A DNA stretch of 64,000 nucleotides from an uncultured Paracoccaceae bacterium (GTDB taxonomy: Bacteria > Pseudomonadota > Alphaproteobacteria > Rhodobacterales > Rhodobacteraceae): NCBI GenBank assembly GCA_951812305.1, contig CATOSB010000001.1, positions 248,001-312,000 of the forward strand. The letters are read 5' to 3'. Made by a program: the position numbers and the translations under genes. Shown here piece by piece: positions 17,067 to 26,404 of this stretch. Positions within the stretch are counted from its first letter, which is position 1. Each line of letters opens with the position of its first letter. Under the pieces are notes generated by a model. It searched no databases and was not told the origin of the DNA. It saw only the letters and a list, made by a program, of their open reading frames with translations.

Positions 17067-18148
17067 TGGCGGGAGAGCACACCCCGGCCACCGGGCTGAC
17101 GCGGGTCTGGCGGCAGCTCATGTTCACCGCCCGGACCCGGGCCGAGGTCTGGCAGCTCATCGCTGACGTGCTGGAGGGCAGCGGCGAGGATCTGGGGCGC
17201 ATGATGGAGGCGGTGGCCGAGGGCTACGCGCTCCAGGGACGCGGGACCATAGCCGCCGTGCTGATGGAAATCCGCGCCGGACTGGCCGAGGGGCGCATGG
17301 CCGGGCGTCTCGCTCCCTATTGCGGCACCGGGGAGCGCATTCTCTTCGATGGGCTGGGACGGCAGGCCCCCGGTGCGATATTCGGGGCCGCCGCACGGCT
17401 GCTGAGATGCCAGCTTGCCATGCGCCGCGCCATCGGCAACGCCATTGCACTCCCCATTGTGCTGCTCTTCGGCTTTCTGGGCCTTCTTCTCTTTTTCGGC
17501 CTCTCGCTTCTGCCCGCGCTCGCGGACGTGATCGTCTTCGACGACCTGCCGCCCTTCCAGGGCTGGATCGTGCGGGTCGCGCAGGGATTTGCCGCCAACC
17601 CTGCCGCGCTGGCCCTCTGGCTCGGCGGCGCCCTTGCCGGTCTCATCCTCCTGATGCGCTACTGGACCGGATTTGGACGCACATGGGCGGACCGTATACC
17701 GCCGTTCTCGATCATGCGGCTCTCCGCCGGTGCGGGGTTTCTCTTTGCCGTGGTGGAATACGGACGTTCGGGCCAGGCGGTGACCACCGACCTTCTCGAG
17801 CGTATGGGCCGCGCAGCACCGCCTTATGCACGCTCGCGCATCCGGGCGCTGGCCCGCAATTACATCCCGGCGCGCGGCAATCTCGGCGCGGCCGGGCTTC
17901 TGGCCGGGCAGGGCTTTCCGTCGCTGGAACTGTCGGCTGTGCTCAGAACACTCTGGAACAAGCCCGGCGGCATCGGGTGCATCGGCGAGGTGCTCGAACG
18001 CTGGCTGGCCCGCATCGAGGAGACCATGCGCGCGCGCATGGCCGTCCTGAACGGCGTTTTGCTGACGCTGATCGCCGCCGCGCTCGTGGCGCTCATGTCC
18101 ATCGCCCTGCCCATCGTCGAGCAGATCAACCAGGGGGCCGGCCTGTGA
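17066..18148 (+). CDS. pilR: PilR-like inner-membrane platform protein (GspF/PilC family)
   Basis: Polytopic inner-membrane protein of 360 residues on which the ATPase acts. Two repeated GspF-type halves are visible: a cytoplasmic domain (residues 1-120, with LAEGRMAGRLAPY) then a hydrophobic hairpin (about 124-152, IALPIVLLFGFLGLLLFFGLSL), a second membrane segment near 190-208, a second cytoplasmic domain, and a final helix near 325-350 (LLTLIAAALVALMSIALPIVEQI). TGATG overlap with pilQ. Length and topology match PilR of R64-type pili. Confidence 0.85.
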   Translation: MAGEHTPATGLTRVWRQLMFTARTRAEVWQLIADVLEGSGEDLGRMMEAVAEGYALQGRGTIAAVLMEIRAGLAEGRMAGRLAPYCGTGERILFDGLGRQAPGAIFGAAARLLRCQLAMRRAIGNAIALPIVLLFGFLGLLLFFGLSLLPALADVIVFDDLPPFQGWIVRVAQGFAANPAALALWLGGALAGLILLMRYWTGFGRTWADRIPPFSIMRLSAGAGFLFAVVEYGRSGQAVTTDLLERMGRAAPPYARSRIRALARNYIPARGNLGAAGLLAGQGFPSLELSAVLRTLWNKPGGIGCIGEVLERWLARIEETMRARMAVLNGVLLTLIAAALVALMSIALPIVEQINQGAGL

Positions 18149-18270
18149 GAGATACCTCCATAATACCGGGCCCCTCGCAGGGCAGAGCGCGGGCATTCCG
18201 CGCGCGCCGACGCTTCCCGGGTGTTTCCTCCCCCCAATCCAGAAAGGACCTCCTCCCATGACCGATATTA

Positions 18271-19439
18271 TACCAAGGGTTATTCAATCTGACCGACTTT
18301 CGCCCAGTTGCGGCTTGCGATGGATGTGATGGTTTGCGGTCTTGCGATGAGGTTGTTCCAGGCCTCGCACCCCGCGTCGAGAATCGCGTCATATGTGTCG
18401 AACGTCCGGTTTGCGAGCCATGTCTGGCGGAGATATTGCCAAATGTTTTCGGTTGGATTCAGCTCTGGTGATTTGGGCGGCAGAAACATGAGCGACAGGT
18501 TTTGCGGGATTTCCAGAGCGGATGTCGTGTGCCAGCCGGCTTGGTCCATGAGGATGACGGCGTGGGCGCCATCGGAGACAATTTTGCTGATTTCTTCCAG
18601 GTGGCGCTGCATCGCATAGGTGTCGGCTGCTGGCATCATGATCGCCGCGCCGGTGCCGCGTTCGGGGCAGATGGCGCCAAAAAGATACGCATTTTGGTAA
18701 CGCTGATCGGCGGGCTGGCGGGGCCGTGTGCCCTTGCGTGCCCACTGGCGGACGCGGGTGTTCTTCTGACCGAGACGCATCTCGTCCTGGAACCAGATTT
18801 CGACGGGTTTGTCCGGCGGCACCCCCTGAAGCGTCTCCTTCAGATTGTCGCCGAAGTTTTTTTGAAATCCTCAATGACCTGCACGTCCTGCCCCGGGTGC
18901 TGAGGGCGTGCGCTGATGTGGGAAAAGCCCAGATTGTGCAGAATCTGCCCCACATGGCGCTCGTGATAGTCGACGCCAAAACGCGCCTTGATCACATTCT
19001 TCAAATCGACCCGCCGCCAGCGGACGACACCGTCCTTTTCAGGATCAGGACCGGTCTCGACAAGAGCCGCCAGTTCATCCAGTTGCGCATTGTCAAGGCG
19101 GGATCGCGAGCCTCCTCGCTGCCGATCCAGCAGCCCCGCTGGACCATCAGCGTTGAAACGGAGCACCCAGTCCCTGAGCGTTTGCCGGTCCATCCCGCCA
19201 ATGCGGGCCGCAGCCCCACGCGACATGCCATCGGCGATAGCGGCAAGCGACAAAAGCCGTCGGCTCTGCCGGGCATCAGAACTCTCTGCGGCAAGCTTGC
19301 GCAGATCATTGGCGGTAAAATCGGCTCGCATCGGTATCCTGGCTGGCATCGGTGGTCTCCTTTGCCAATCTTGAATCACCTCAGCACCTCAGGCGGTACC
19401 CAAAATCCATAGCTGAGTCATTTTGAAGCACCCTTGGTA
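18271..19439. mobile_element. IS630-family element, copy A, inserted in pilS
   Basis: 1169 bp with inverted ends TACCAAGGGTTATTCAATCT and TACCAAGGGTGCTTCAAAAT, flanked by TTA at 18268-18270 and 19440-19442. Near-identical copies are at 50792-51960 and 56207-57375. The 3-bp duplication is proved by the exact pilS frame on removal. Confidence 0.95.
18280..19349 (-). CDS. IS630-family transposase, made by -1 frameshift, copy A
   Basis: Two overlapping frames form one DDE transposase. The first (start 19349, MPARIPMRADFTANDL, with AAAGGAG upstream) carries two helix-turn-helix segments (GAAARIGGMDRQTLRDWV) and stops at 18840. The second holds the catalytic triad: IWFQDEMRLG, LMDQAGWH and SPELNPTENIWQYL. 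They join at a run of seven A followed by C; slipping back one base on AAAAAAC gives FKKNFGDNLKETLQG and continues in the second frame. The same arrangement is in all three copies, so it is a programmed -1 frameshift and not decay. Confidence 0.9.
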
Positions 19440-20048
19440 TTACCTCTCCCCGGCCTCCTGAAGCCACCCTGTCCCGACGATCGCCAGGGCAGCGCGCGAT
19501 CCCCCGCCGGACCCGGCGCGGGCTTGTCAACGTGGTTCTGACCCTGGCGATCACCGCCGTGGTGATCGTCGCCATCCTGGCGATGTACGGCGGGCTCGCC
19601 GCCTCGTTGCGCACCCAGATCGTGCAAACCCATCTGGCCACGGCGGAGGGCCGGATCCGGCAAATCTATACAAACCTGCCACAGTACGAGGACAAGCTGA
19701 CATCTCTGCTCTTCAGCGCCATGCCCAGCAACGCCATCCAGGGGACCGGCGGGAGCCGCAAGATCGTCACCCCCTGGGGTGGGCAGATCTTTGCCGGCGG
19801 CGGAGACGTGCCTGATGAAGACGGCACCGGGAAAGTCTCGAACAACCTGTTCTACATCACCGTTCTGGATCTGCCCGAGGCGGCCTGCGAGAATCTGGCC
19901 CAGTCCTATCTGAACCGCTCCGATGTGGCTGCGGTCTATGTCAAGGGAGCGGGCGCTTTTGGTTCGAACCCCAGAGCAAGCGCGACGCCCGCCGCCATTC
20001 AGACCCGATGTGACGGGGGTGACAACGACAAGATCGCCATCGTGTTCC

Positions 20049-20974
20049 GTGGCTGAGCGGACACCTCATATCCCGCGCCGGTCCCGCCGGGGGCTGCGCC
20101 GCTCTCGCTGGCACTTGCGGTGAGCGCACTGGTGAGCGTGCTCCTGCTCTTCTGGCAGATCGGCGCAGCGCGGGCGATGCGGGACGGCGAAGCCCGGCTG
20201 GTGGTCGCCGCCGCCGAGGCGCGGGCCTACGCGCTGCATCACTGGCTGCACGACGCGCGCGATGGTCCCGGCTTTGTGCCACCTGCCTCCGGCAAGGCCC
20301 GGCGTCTCACGGACGAGGAAGCGCGCCGCCTCGCCAACCACCCCGCCAGCCCGCCGGTGCTGACTGCGCCGCGCGGCTGGGAGGTCACGGAGATGATCGC
20401 GCTCCCGGAGGGCCCGGAGGGGCAGGGGGGTGACCCGCTGCCGCACGGGATCGTGGTTATCAAGGCCGAGATCGACGGGGAAATACAGCACCGGCAGATC
20501 AAGCTGATCCGAAACGCGCTGGCTGCCGGAAGGCCGGGAGAAACAGCAAAGCTCGCGGAGGCGGCATCGGATTTCGAACCCGCCGATGATATCGCGATCT
20601 TCGCCTGGCCCTACGGGCGCATCGACCCGCGCTTTGTGCTGCGGTCGCGCCGCGCCGGGCATCCGGCGCCGCATATGCTCTTTGATCTCAAGATGGGCGG
20701 CAACAATGTGACCGGTGTGGGCGCTCTCGAAGCCGCAGGCTCGGCGGCGCTGTCCGGCGAGACCCGTGCAGACGGGTCGCTCACGGTTGCCGGAACCGTC
20801 AACACGGGCCCCGGCACCGAAGCGGGTGCCGGATTGAGTGTCACCGGGCTCGCCCGGGCCGGGGATGTGGATGTGACCGGCGCATTGACTGTCGGGACCA
20901 CCGCAGGACTGGAAAGGCTCACCGCAAAAGACCTCGAGGTCGAGGACAGCTTTAGATGTGGAGCCTGCCCATGA
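20049..20974 (+). pseudogene. Minor prepilin, frameshifted in a G run
   Basis: GTG 20049 overlaps the pilS stop and begins MAERTPHIPRRSRRG, a typical prepilin leader, but the frame then stops at 20121-20123. One extra G in the five-G run at 20089-20093 would join the leader to AAPLSLALAVSALVSVLLLFWQIG and the rest of the 308-codon protein. The body has the usual helical stalk (AMRDGEARLVVAAAEARAYALHHWL) and a Gly/Thr-rich beta tail with repeated TGxG motifs resembling the repetitive region of PilV-type tip pilins. As written, translation could begin at GTG 20120 without the leader. Either a real inactivation or a homopolymer sequencing error. Confidence 0.6.
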
Positions 20975-21665
20975 AGGGGCATCAATCATATCCGCGCCGC
21001 GCCCGCTGCGGGCTGGGGCTGTTCGAGGCCCTGCTGGCCGTGGCGGTGCTCACGGTGACGGCCAGCCTGCTGGCGCAGACATTCACCGCCTGGACGGAGC
21101 GCAGGACACTGACGGCGGAAGCCCGTGCGCTGGCCGGTCTCGCGGATACCGGACGGCAATGGCTTGAGCGGAATACGGGAGGGGCGCCGGCAATCGGTCC
21201 TCCAAAAGAGGTGGCATACGCCGACCTCGAGAGCGGGCGGGCAGGAGCGACGTACTTGCTGCCCAAACACACCGCGCGCCGACGCGAGATGACACTGTGG
21301 CTCTGGCAGACCGTTTCCGGCCCCACCCTCGTGCTCGCCCGCGCCCGGGGCCCCGAGAGCACCGAACAGGTGCCGGGACCCGGGATCGGGGTGTCCGGGG
21401 TCGGCACCATAGTGCAGGACGGCCGAGGCGGCATCAGAATGGCCGGCCCGGATATCAGCCTGGATATGAACGTCATCAACAGCGCGGCACCCCCGGACCC
21501 GCCCTTTGCCCGGAAAGGCGATCTCTTCGTGGCTCGGAGTTTCTGGACCGGGCAGGGGTGTACGCCCTATCTCTTCCGCGTGCCCAATCCCGACTGCACC
21601 GACGGCAACATTATGAAGAGCGATCTCGATCTCGGCGGGCACAATCTGACGGGGGTGCGAAATCT
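20971..21665 (+). pseudogene. pilV: PilV-like tip prepilin, 3' end cut by Tn3-family transposon
   Basis: ATG 20971 overlaps the previous stop (ATGA). The class III signal is RRARCG followed by LGLFEALLAVAVLTVTASLL, with Glu at mature position 5. The globular part is beta-rich and ends abruptly at GVRNLG, where the transposon end begins; the frame then runs ten residues into the transposon before stopping. R64 PilV proteins have a variable C-terminus switched by a shufflon; no shufflon repeats or rci recombinase are seen after the break. The DLGGHNLTGVRNLG repeat-like motif resembles DLKMGGNNVTGVGAL in the preceding minor pilin. Confidence 0.7.
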
Positions 21666-21698
21666 GGGGTCCATTAGGGCTCAGTGCAAAATACCCCT

Positions 21699-22271
21699 TT
21701 AAGCCCTCTGGTCCCTTTGCAGTGTGCGATAGACGGTCGCTCTTGAAACGGAGAATATCTCGGCAAGATCACTGATCGAATGGTCGCCGGTTTCGTGCAT
21801 CTTCAAAAGCTCTTTCTGTTGTTTTTCAGTAAGTTTTGGCTTCTTTCCTCGCATTTTGCCCTTTGCCTTGGCGATGGCCATGCCTTCCCTGGTGCGCATT
21901 TTGAGCAGATCTGCTTCGAACTCCGCGAAGGTGGCGACGATGTTGAAGAACATCTTTCCCATCGGATCACTGGGATCGTAGACCGCTGTCCCCAAGGCAA
22001 GCCTCACGCCTTTGGTTTCGAGTTGGTCGCTGATGACCCGAACGTCTGGAACCGATCGTGCAAGGCGATCAAGCTTCGTTACGACCAGGATGTCGCCTTT
22101 GCGCACGGCGGCCAGCGCCTGTTCAAGTCCGGGCCGCTCCCGGTTGGTGCCAGTCAATCCGTGATCCGTATAAATGCGGTCGTCCTGAACCCCGAGATCA
22201 CTCAACGCTTGCCGCTGCGCAGTCAAGTCCTGACTGTAGGTTGAGCAGCGTGCATATCCGATCTTTTCCAT
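21699..22271 (-). CDS. tnpR: Tn3-type serine resolvase
   Basis: 190-residue serine recombinase resolving transposition cointegrates at res. MEKIGYARCSTYSQDL contains the catalytic Ser; the domain continues through DRIYTDHGLTGTNRERPGL, VVTKLDRLARS and FAEFEADLLKMRTREGM. A C-terminal helix-turn-helix follows (HSISDLAEIFSVSRATVYRTL). I used the Met of MEKIGY; an upstream GTG in frame would add ten residues. It is divergent from tnpA. Confidence 0.9.
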   Translation of the reverse strand: MEKIGYARCSTYSQDLTAQRQALSDLGVQDDRIYTDHGLTGTNRERPGLEQALAAVRKGDILVVTKLDRLARSVPDVRVISDQLETKGVRLALGTAVYDPSDPMGKMFFNIVATFAEFEADLLKMRTREGMAIAKAKGKMRGKKPKLTEKQQKELLKMHETGDHSISDLAEIFSVSRATVYRTLQRDQRA

Positions 22272-22466
22272 TGGCTCACTGTACGTTTGACCCACCTTCA
22301 CTGCAACTTTTATCGGACCAGCTATTTGCGACGATCTGAGGCCTTGGTTTTATGGGAGGGGAAACTGGGATCTGACCTGTGCGCTGAAGGTACGTCTATC
22401 GGACGGGCGAAAACATGAACGAAGGCCTCGGATCTGCCCCTCAACGCTTCTCTGAAAAGGTAACGT
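22272..22466. promoter_or_regulatory. res / promoter region between tnpR and tnpA
   Basis: 195-bp divergent intergenic region of transposon 1. It holds repeated TATCGGAC motifs and an inverted pair GATCTGAGGCC / GGCCTCGGATC, as expected for resolvase subsites that also control both genes. Subsite boundaries were not resolved. Confidence 0.5.
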
Positions 22467-25373
22467 ATGGCCCACAGAACTGTTCTGACGAAACGTCAGC
22501 GTGATGCTCTCTTCACCCTGCCCACCGACAGGGCATCGCTGGAATACCACTACACGCTTGCGGATGATGACATCGCGTACATCAAAACGCGCAGGCGACC
22601 ACAAAACCAGATCGGCTTTGCCCTTCAGCTTTGTGCCTTTCGCTATCCAGGACGGTTTCTGAAGTCAGGTGAGGTGATCCCGGAGGCCGTATCCGCTTAC
22701 ATTGCGGCCCAACTCGGGCTGAAGGCCAAGGATCTTTTGCCATACGCAAATCGCGCCAACACCAGACATGAACACCTCGGCGCGTTGCGTAAGATCTATG
22801 GCTACAAGACCTTCACCGGCAAACGTGTGAAGCAAATGACGGCATGGTTAGACCAGCAAGCCGAGGCAGCCGGATCTGGTGAAGGGCTGGTGCGGGATTT
22901 TGTTGAAGAATGCCGGGCGCGGCAGATCATCCTGCCGGGTGTCACGATGATTGAGAGGCTCTGTGCCGATGCTCTTGTGGCAGCCGAGCGGCGGATCGAG
23001 AACCGGATTGCCGCGCGTCTGGAGAGCCCATTGCGCCGTCGCCTCGACGACCTGCTCGGCGCGGCTGCAAACGGTTGGCAGAGCGTGTTTTTGTGGCTGC
23101 GCGGTTTTGAGGCCGGCAAGAACACGGCCGATATAAACCGCCTGCTTGACCGGGTGGAAACCCTCAAGGAAATTGAGCTGTCGCCAGACATACTCGATGA
23201 CATCCCACCCCACCGGGTCAAGATGCTGCGCCGTCAGGGCGAGCGCTACTTCACGGGCGATTTGCAGGACATCAGCAGTAATCGCCGCCTTGCCATTCTG
23301 GCCACCTGTGTCGTCGAATGGGCCGCGTCCATTGCCGATACCGTTGTCGAAACCCACGATCGGATCGTGGGCAAGACCTGGCGGGAGGCGAAGAAAATCA
23401 GCGCGATGCACTTCGAACAGGCACAGGCTGATATTGCCAGCACACTGGTCGGGTTCCAATCTCTGGGCACGACATTGTTGATGGCCCGGGGCGATGAGGC
23501 CGCCCTGGGCGGTGCCGTCGATGCATCCAGCGGGTGGGATGGTTTGGAAACTCTTGTGGCGATGGCGACCCAGTTGATCAAACCTGCCATGGCCGAGCCG
23601 ATGGATCACATCGAGAAGGCGTTTCACAGCTTCAAGCTCTATGGCAAACGCATGTTAAGGGCTCTGGATATCCGAGGTGCCACCGTGGCCCAACCGCTGC
23701 TCGACGCCGCGGCGGTCATCCGGGAGGGCGCAGACATCACAACCAAATCGCGGGCCTTTCTGCCCGCCCGATCAAAGTGGGACAAGCAACTGCGCAAGCC
23801 CGACACCAATGAGGAGCGGCTTTGGATCGTGGCGGTGATGTTCCGCCTTCAGGAGGCCTTTCGGTCCAATGATATCTGGCTGGATCACGCCCGCCGATAT
23901 GCCGATGACAGGAAACTTCTGGTGCCGCTGGAAGCCGCAAAGACGATGCCGGGGCTTGATCTACCGCTGGATCCAGAGGTTTGGATTGAGGATCGAAAGC
24001 GCCGGTTGCAGGATGGCTTCGAGCGGCTTGCGGCAGCTGTCAGGACCGGCACTCTTCCCAATGGCATTATCGAAGACGGCCAGTTGCGTATCGAGCGTCT
24101 GAAAGCTGATGTCCCGGAGGAAGCGGGCCCACTGGTTCTCGATCTGTACCAGCGGATGCCACATGCGAAAGTCACTGAAATCCTGCAGGACGTGGCAGAA
24201 GCCACCGGCTTCACGGACGCGTTCATCCATTTACGCTCCGGCGCGCCTTGCAGGGATATCATCGGGCTGCTGACCGTGCTTCTCGCGGAAGGGCTGAACG
24301 TGGGTTTGAGCAAGATGGCCGAAGCCACCACCGGCTATAAGTATTCCCAGTTGGCCCGCCTGTCGCGCTGGCATGTCGAAAGCGATGCGATCAACGAGGC
24401 GCTGGCGATCGTGTTGGACGCGCAGTCCAAACTTCCCATGGCGCAATACTGGGGGTCGGGTCAAACCTCCTCCAGCGACGGGCAGTTCTTCCCGACCACG
24501 CGCCAGGGGGAGGCCATGAACCTCATCAACGCCAAGTACAACAACCAGGTGCCGGGGCTGAAAGCCTACGTACACGTTTCTGACCAATTTGGCCCATACT
24601 GGGTCAATTCGATCCCCGCCACGGTGAACGAGGCGCCGTACACTCTGGACGGATTGTGCCTGAGCGAGGTTGGCAAACGGATCAAAGAACACTACGCCGA
24701 CACGGGTGGGTTCACCGATCTCGTATTCGCCGCCTTCGCGCTCCTGGGCTATCGCTTCATTCCCCGTATTCGCGACCTGAAATCCAAGCGGTTCTACGTC
24801 TTTGATCTCAAAAGCGTTCCGAAAGAGCTCAAGTCCCTGATCGGCGGCAAGGTCCGGGAACAGACCTTCATCGACAACTGGGGCGATGTGCTGAGATGCA
24901 CGGCCACGATGCGGTCAGGCAAGGTGCCGCCAAGCCAGATCCTCAGGCGATTGTCAGCCCGCCCACGCAAAAACGATCTGGCCATCGTGATGCGGGAAAT
25001 CGGACAGATCGAACGGACACTGTTCATCATCGAATGGGCGCTCGATATGGACATGCAGCGCCGCTCAACTGTCGGGCTGAACAAAGGCGAAGCACACCAT
25101 GCGCTGAAGGATGCCTTGTGGATCGGTCGCCATGGTGAAATCCGGGATCGGACCACAGAAAGCCAGCACTTCCGCATGGCCGGCCTGAACCTGCTCACGG
25201 CAATTATCATCTACTGGAACACGGTCCATCTCGGCAAAGCCGTCATGCAGCGCAAGCGGGAGGGACTGGAAACGCCAGAACATCTGCTCCGGCATATCTC
25301 ACCGCTCGGCTGGGAACACATTCTGCTCATTGGCCAATACATCTGGCGTAAAATGACGCCTGAAATCGCTTAA
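22467..25373 (+). CDS. tnpA: Tn3-family transposase
   Basis: 968-residue replicative transposase, of normal length for the family. It opens with the conserved N-terminal region (LTKRQRDALFTLPTDRASLEYHYTLADDD, NQIGFALQLCAFRYPGRFL), and the C-terminal catalytic domain shows GQTSSSDGQFFPTTRQGEAMNLINAKY (first Asp region), VSDQFGPYWVNSIP and LNKGEAHHALKDALWIGRHGEIRDR (Glu region), ending near SPLGWEHILLIGQY. The start follows AAAGG by 7 bases. It is about half-identical by eye to the interrupted TnpA at 52756-58184, so the two transposons are related but distinct. Confidence 0.95.
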   Translation: MAHRTVLTKRQRDALFTLPTDRASLEYHYTLADDDIAYIKTRRRPQNQIGFALQLCAFRYPGRFLKSGEVIPEAVSAYIAAQLGLKAKDLLPYANRANTRHEHLGALRKIYGYKTFTGKRVKQMTAWLDQQAEAAGSGEGLVRDFVEECRARQIILPGVTMIERLCADALVAAERRIENRIAARLESPLRRRLDDLLGAAANGWQSVFLWLRGFEAGKNTADINRLLDRVETLKEIELSPDILDDIPPHRVKMLRRQGERYFTGDLQDISSNRRLAILATCVVEWAASIADTVVETHDRIVGKTWREAKKISAMHFEQAQADIASTLVGFQSLGTTLLMARGDEAALGGAVDASSGWDGLETLVAMATQLIKPAMAEPMDHIEKAFHSFKLYGKRMLRALDIRGATVAQPLLDAAAVIREGADITTKSRAFLPARSKWDKQLRKPDTNEERLWIVAVMFRLQEAFRSNDIWLDHARRYADDRKLLVPLEAAKTMPGLDLPLDPEVWIEDRKRRLQDGFERLAAAVRTGTLPNGIIEDGQLRIERLKADVPEEAGPLVLDLYQRMPHAKVTEILQDVAEATGFTDAFIHLRSGAPCRDIIGLLTVLLAEGLNVGLSKMAEATTGYKYSQLARLSRWHVESDAINEALAIVLDAQSKLPMAQYWGSGQTSSSDGQFFPTTRQGEAMNLINAKYNNQVPGLKAYVHVSDQFGPYWVNSIPATVNEAPYTLDGLCLSEVGKRIKEHYADTGGFTDLVFAAFALLGYRFIPRIRDLKSKRFYVFDLKSVPKELKSLIGGKVREQTFIDNWGDVLRCTATMRSGKVPPSQILRRLSARPRKNDLAIVMREIGQIERTLFIIEWALDMDMQRRSTVGLNKGEAHHALKDALWIGRHGEIRDRTTESQHFRMAGLNLLTAIIIYWNTVHLGKAVMQRKREGLETPEHLLRHISPLGWEHILLIGQYIWRKMTPEIA

Positions 25374-25406
25374 AGGGGTATTTTGCACTGAGCCCTAATG
25401 GACCCC

Positions 25407-25432
25407 ATATAGCGCTTATCCAGAACTCAGGT
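25407..25432. repeat. 26-bp scrap of IS982 right end
   Basis: ATATAGCGCTTATCCAGAAC followed by TCAGGT is identical to the transposase-side end of the IS982 copies. It lies exactly between the Tn3-family end and the 3' end of the IS4 gene, recording that an IS982 once sat here and was replaced or deleted. Confidence 0.85.
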
Positions 25433-26404
25433 TTTGAAGAGTGAACACAGGGATCGTCGGGCTTTTTGAATCCCCTTTTTTCGCCGCGTTGCGCGACGTG
25501 GTATTCTTCGTTTGCTCCGGTAGAAACAGCCCAGTACATGGCGATTGCCAGAACCAGGATGAGGCGCGCCAGTCGATCTGGTCTTCTGATCTGACTTTGG
25601 GTGATGCCGAAGCCTCGGGTTTTGAAGTCGGAGAACATGGCCTCAATACTCCATCGCATGCCGTAATCGAGTATCTTGTACTCGGATGGGGTCACGCTCA
25701 TTGCGATGATCCACGGCTCTTTGTGTCCGTCTTCGTGGAGCACACCGATGTTGGTGAGGACGCCTGTTTCATTCAGCTCTGCCTTTGCAATGCCTTCGGG
25801 CATCAATTCTGCGATCTCACGGGTTGCCACCTCACCTCCCTGATGCTGCAGGGTAAGGTTGCTTTTCAAGCGGAGCCGATAGTCCCAGCCCGCCTTCTGG
25901 CACCATTTGATCAAGCGGGCGGTCCCATAGAACCGGTCTCGGGCCAGCAATACGCGCGCGTTTTCTGGAAGCCAGGGCCGCACAGCTTCCAGAAGCTCGT
26001 GTTGCACGTGCCATCCAATCGGCCCCTTGGTCTGGCGCACACGCCAGGCGACCGGAAGGGCTCGATCCCTCATCCGCACCGACAGCATCAAGACCTCGTG
26101 ACCCTCGTTGAGCTTGCTTTGATCAAGGGCCAGTACAGTCGTTTCTCCGGCCTCAATCTGGCGGCGGAAAATCTCCCCTACATAGGCCTGCATGACCTCG
26201 TCAGTATCGATATGGGAATTGCCCAAAAGGCGCGAAATGTACTGATATCGGTGGTCCACCGACCCAATCTCACGCGGCAAAGCTGCTGCATTTTCCATCA
26301 GATTGACACTCCGCGTGTTCAAAACCACGCTTGCCAGCACCGACAGGCCCTCCCGCCGAGACTTGTGATACCCGGGAAGACGATCCCGAAAATCAGCCTC
26401 TATC

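Larger units (their letters stand above)
18258..20056 (+). pseudogene. pilS: Type IVb major prepilin, split by IS630 copy A
   Basis: ATG 18258 with an AAAGGA upstream begins MTDI; the IS630 element follows at 18271. Removing the element with one copy of the TTA duplication gives an exact 208-codon frame: a long basic leader ending in RRTRRG, cleavage by a prepilin peptidase before LVNVVLTLAI, a hydrophobic helix (VVLTLAITAVVIVAILAMYGGLAA) and a C-terminal globular domain with two Cys (EAACENLA, IQTRCDGG). The usual Glu at mature position 5 is absent (Val). The remaining 3' frame starts only at GTG 19532, inside the helix and without the leader, so it cannot be processed as a pilin. Confidence 0.8.
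21666..25406. mobile_element. Tn3-family transposon 1
   Basis: 3741 bp bounded by 38-bp inverted repeats starting GGGGTCCATTAGGGCTCAGT at both ends. It carries divergent tnpR and tnpA with an intervening res region and no cargo. There is no 5-bp target duplication (AATCT left, ATATA right); the right end abuts a 26-bp scrap of IS982, so DNA on at least one side has been rearranged after insertion. Confidence 0.93.

Noticed and set aside
21660..25440. PilV shufflon
   Set aside because: The DNA after the break in pilV is a complete Tn3-family transposon; no sfx-type inverted repeats, alternative pilV ends or rci-like tyrosine recombinase are present.
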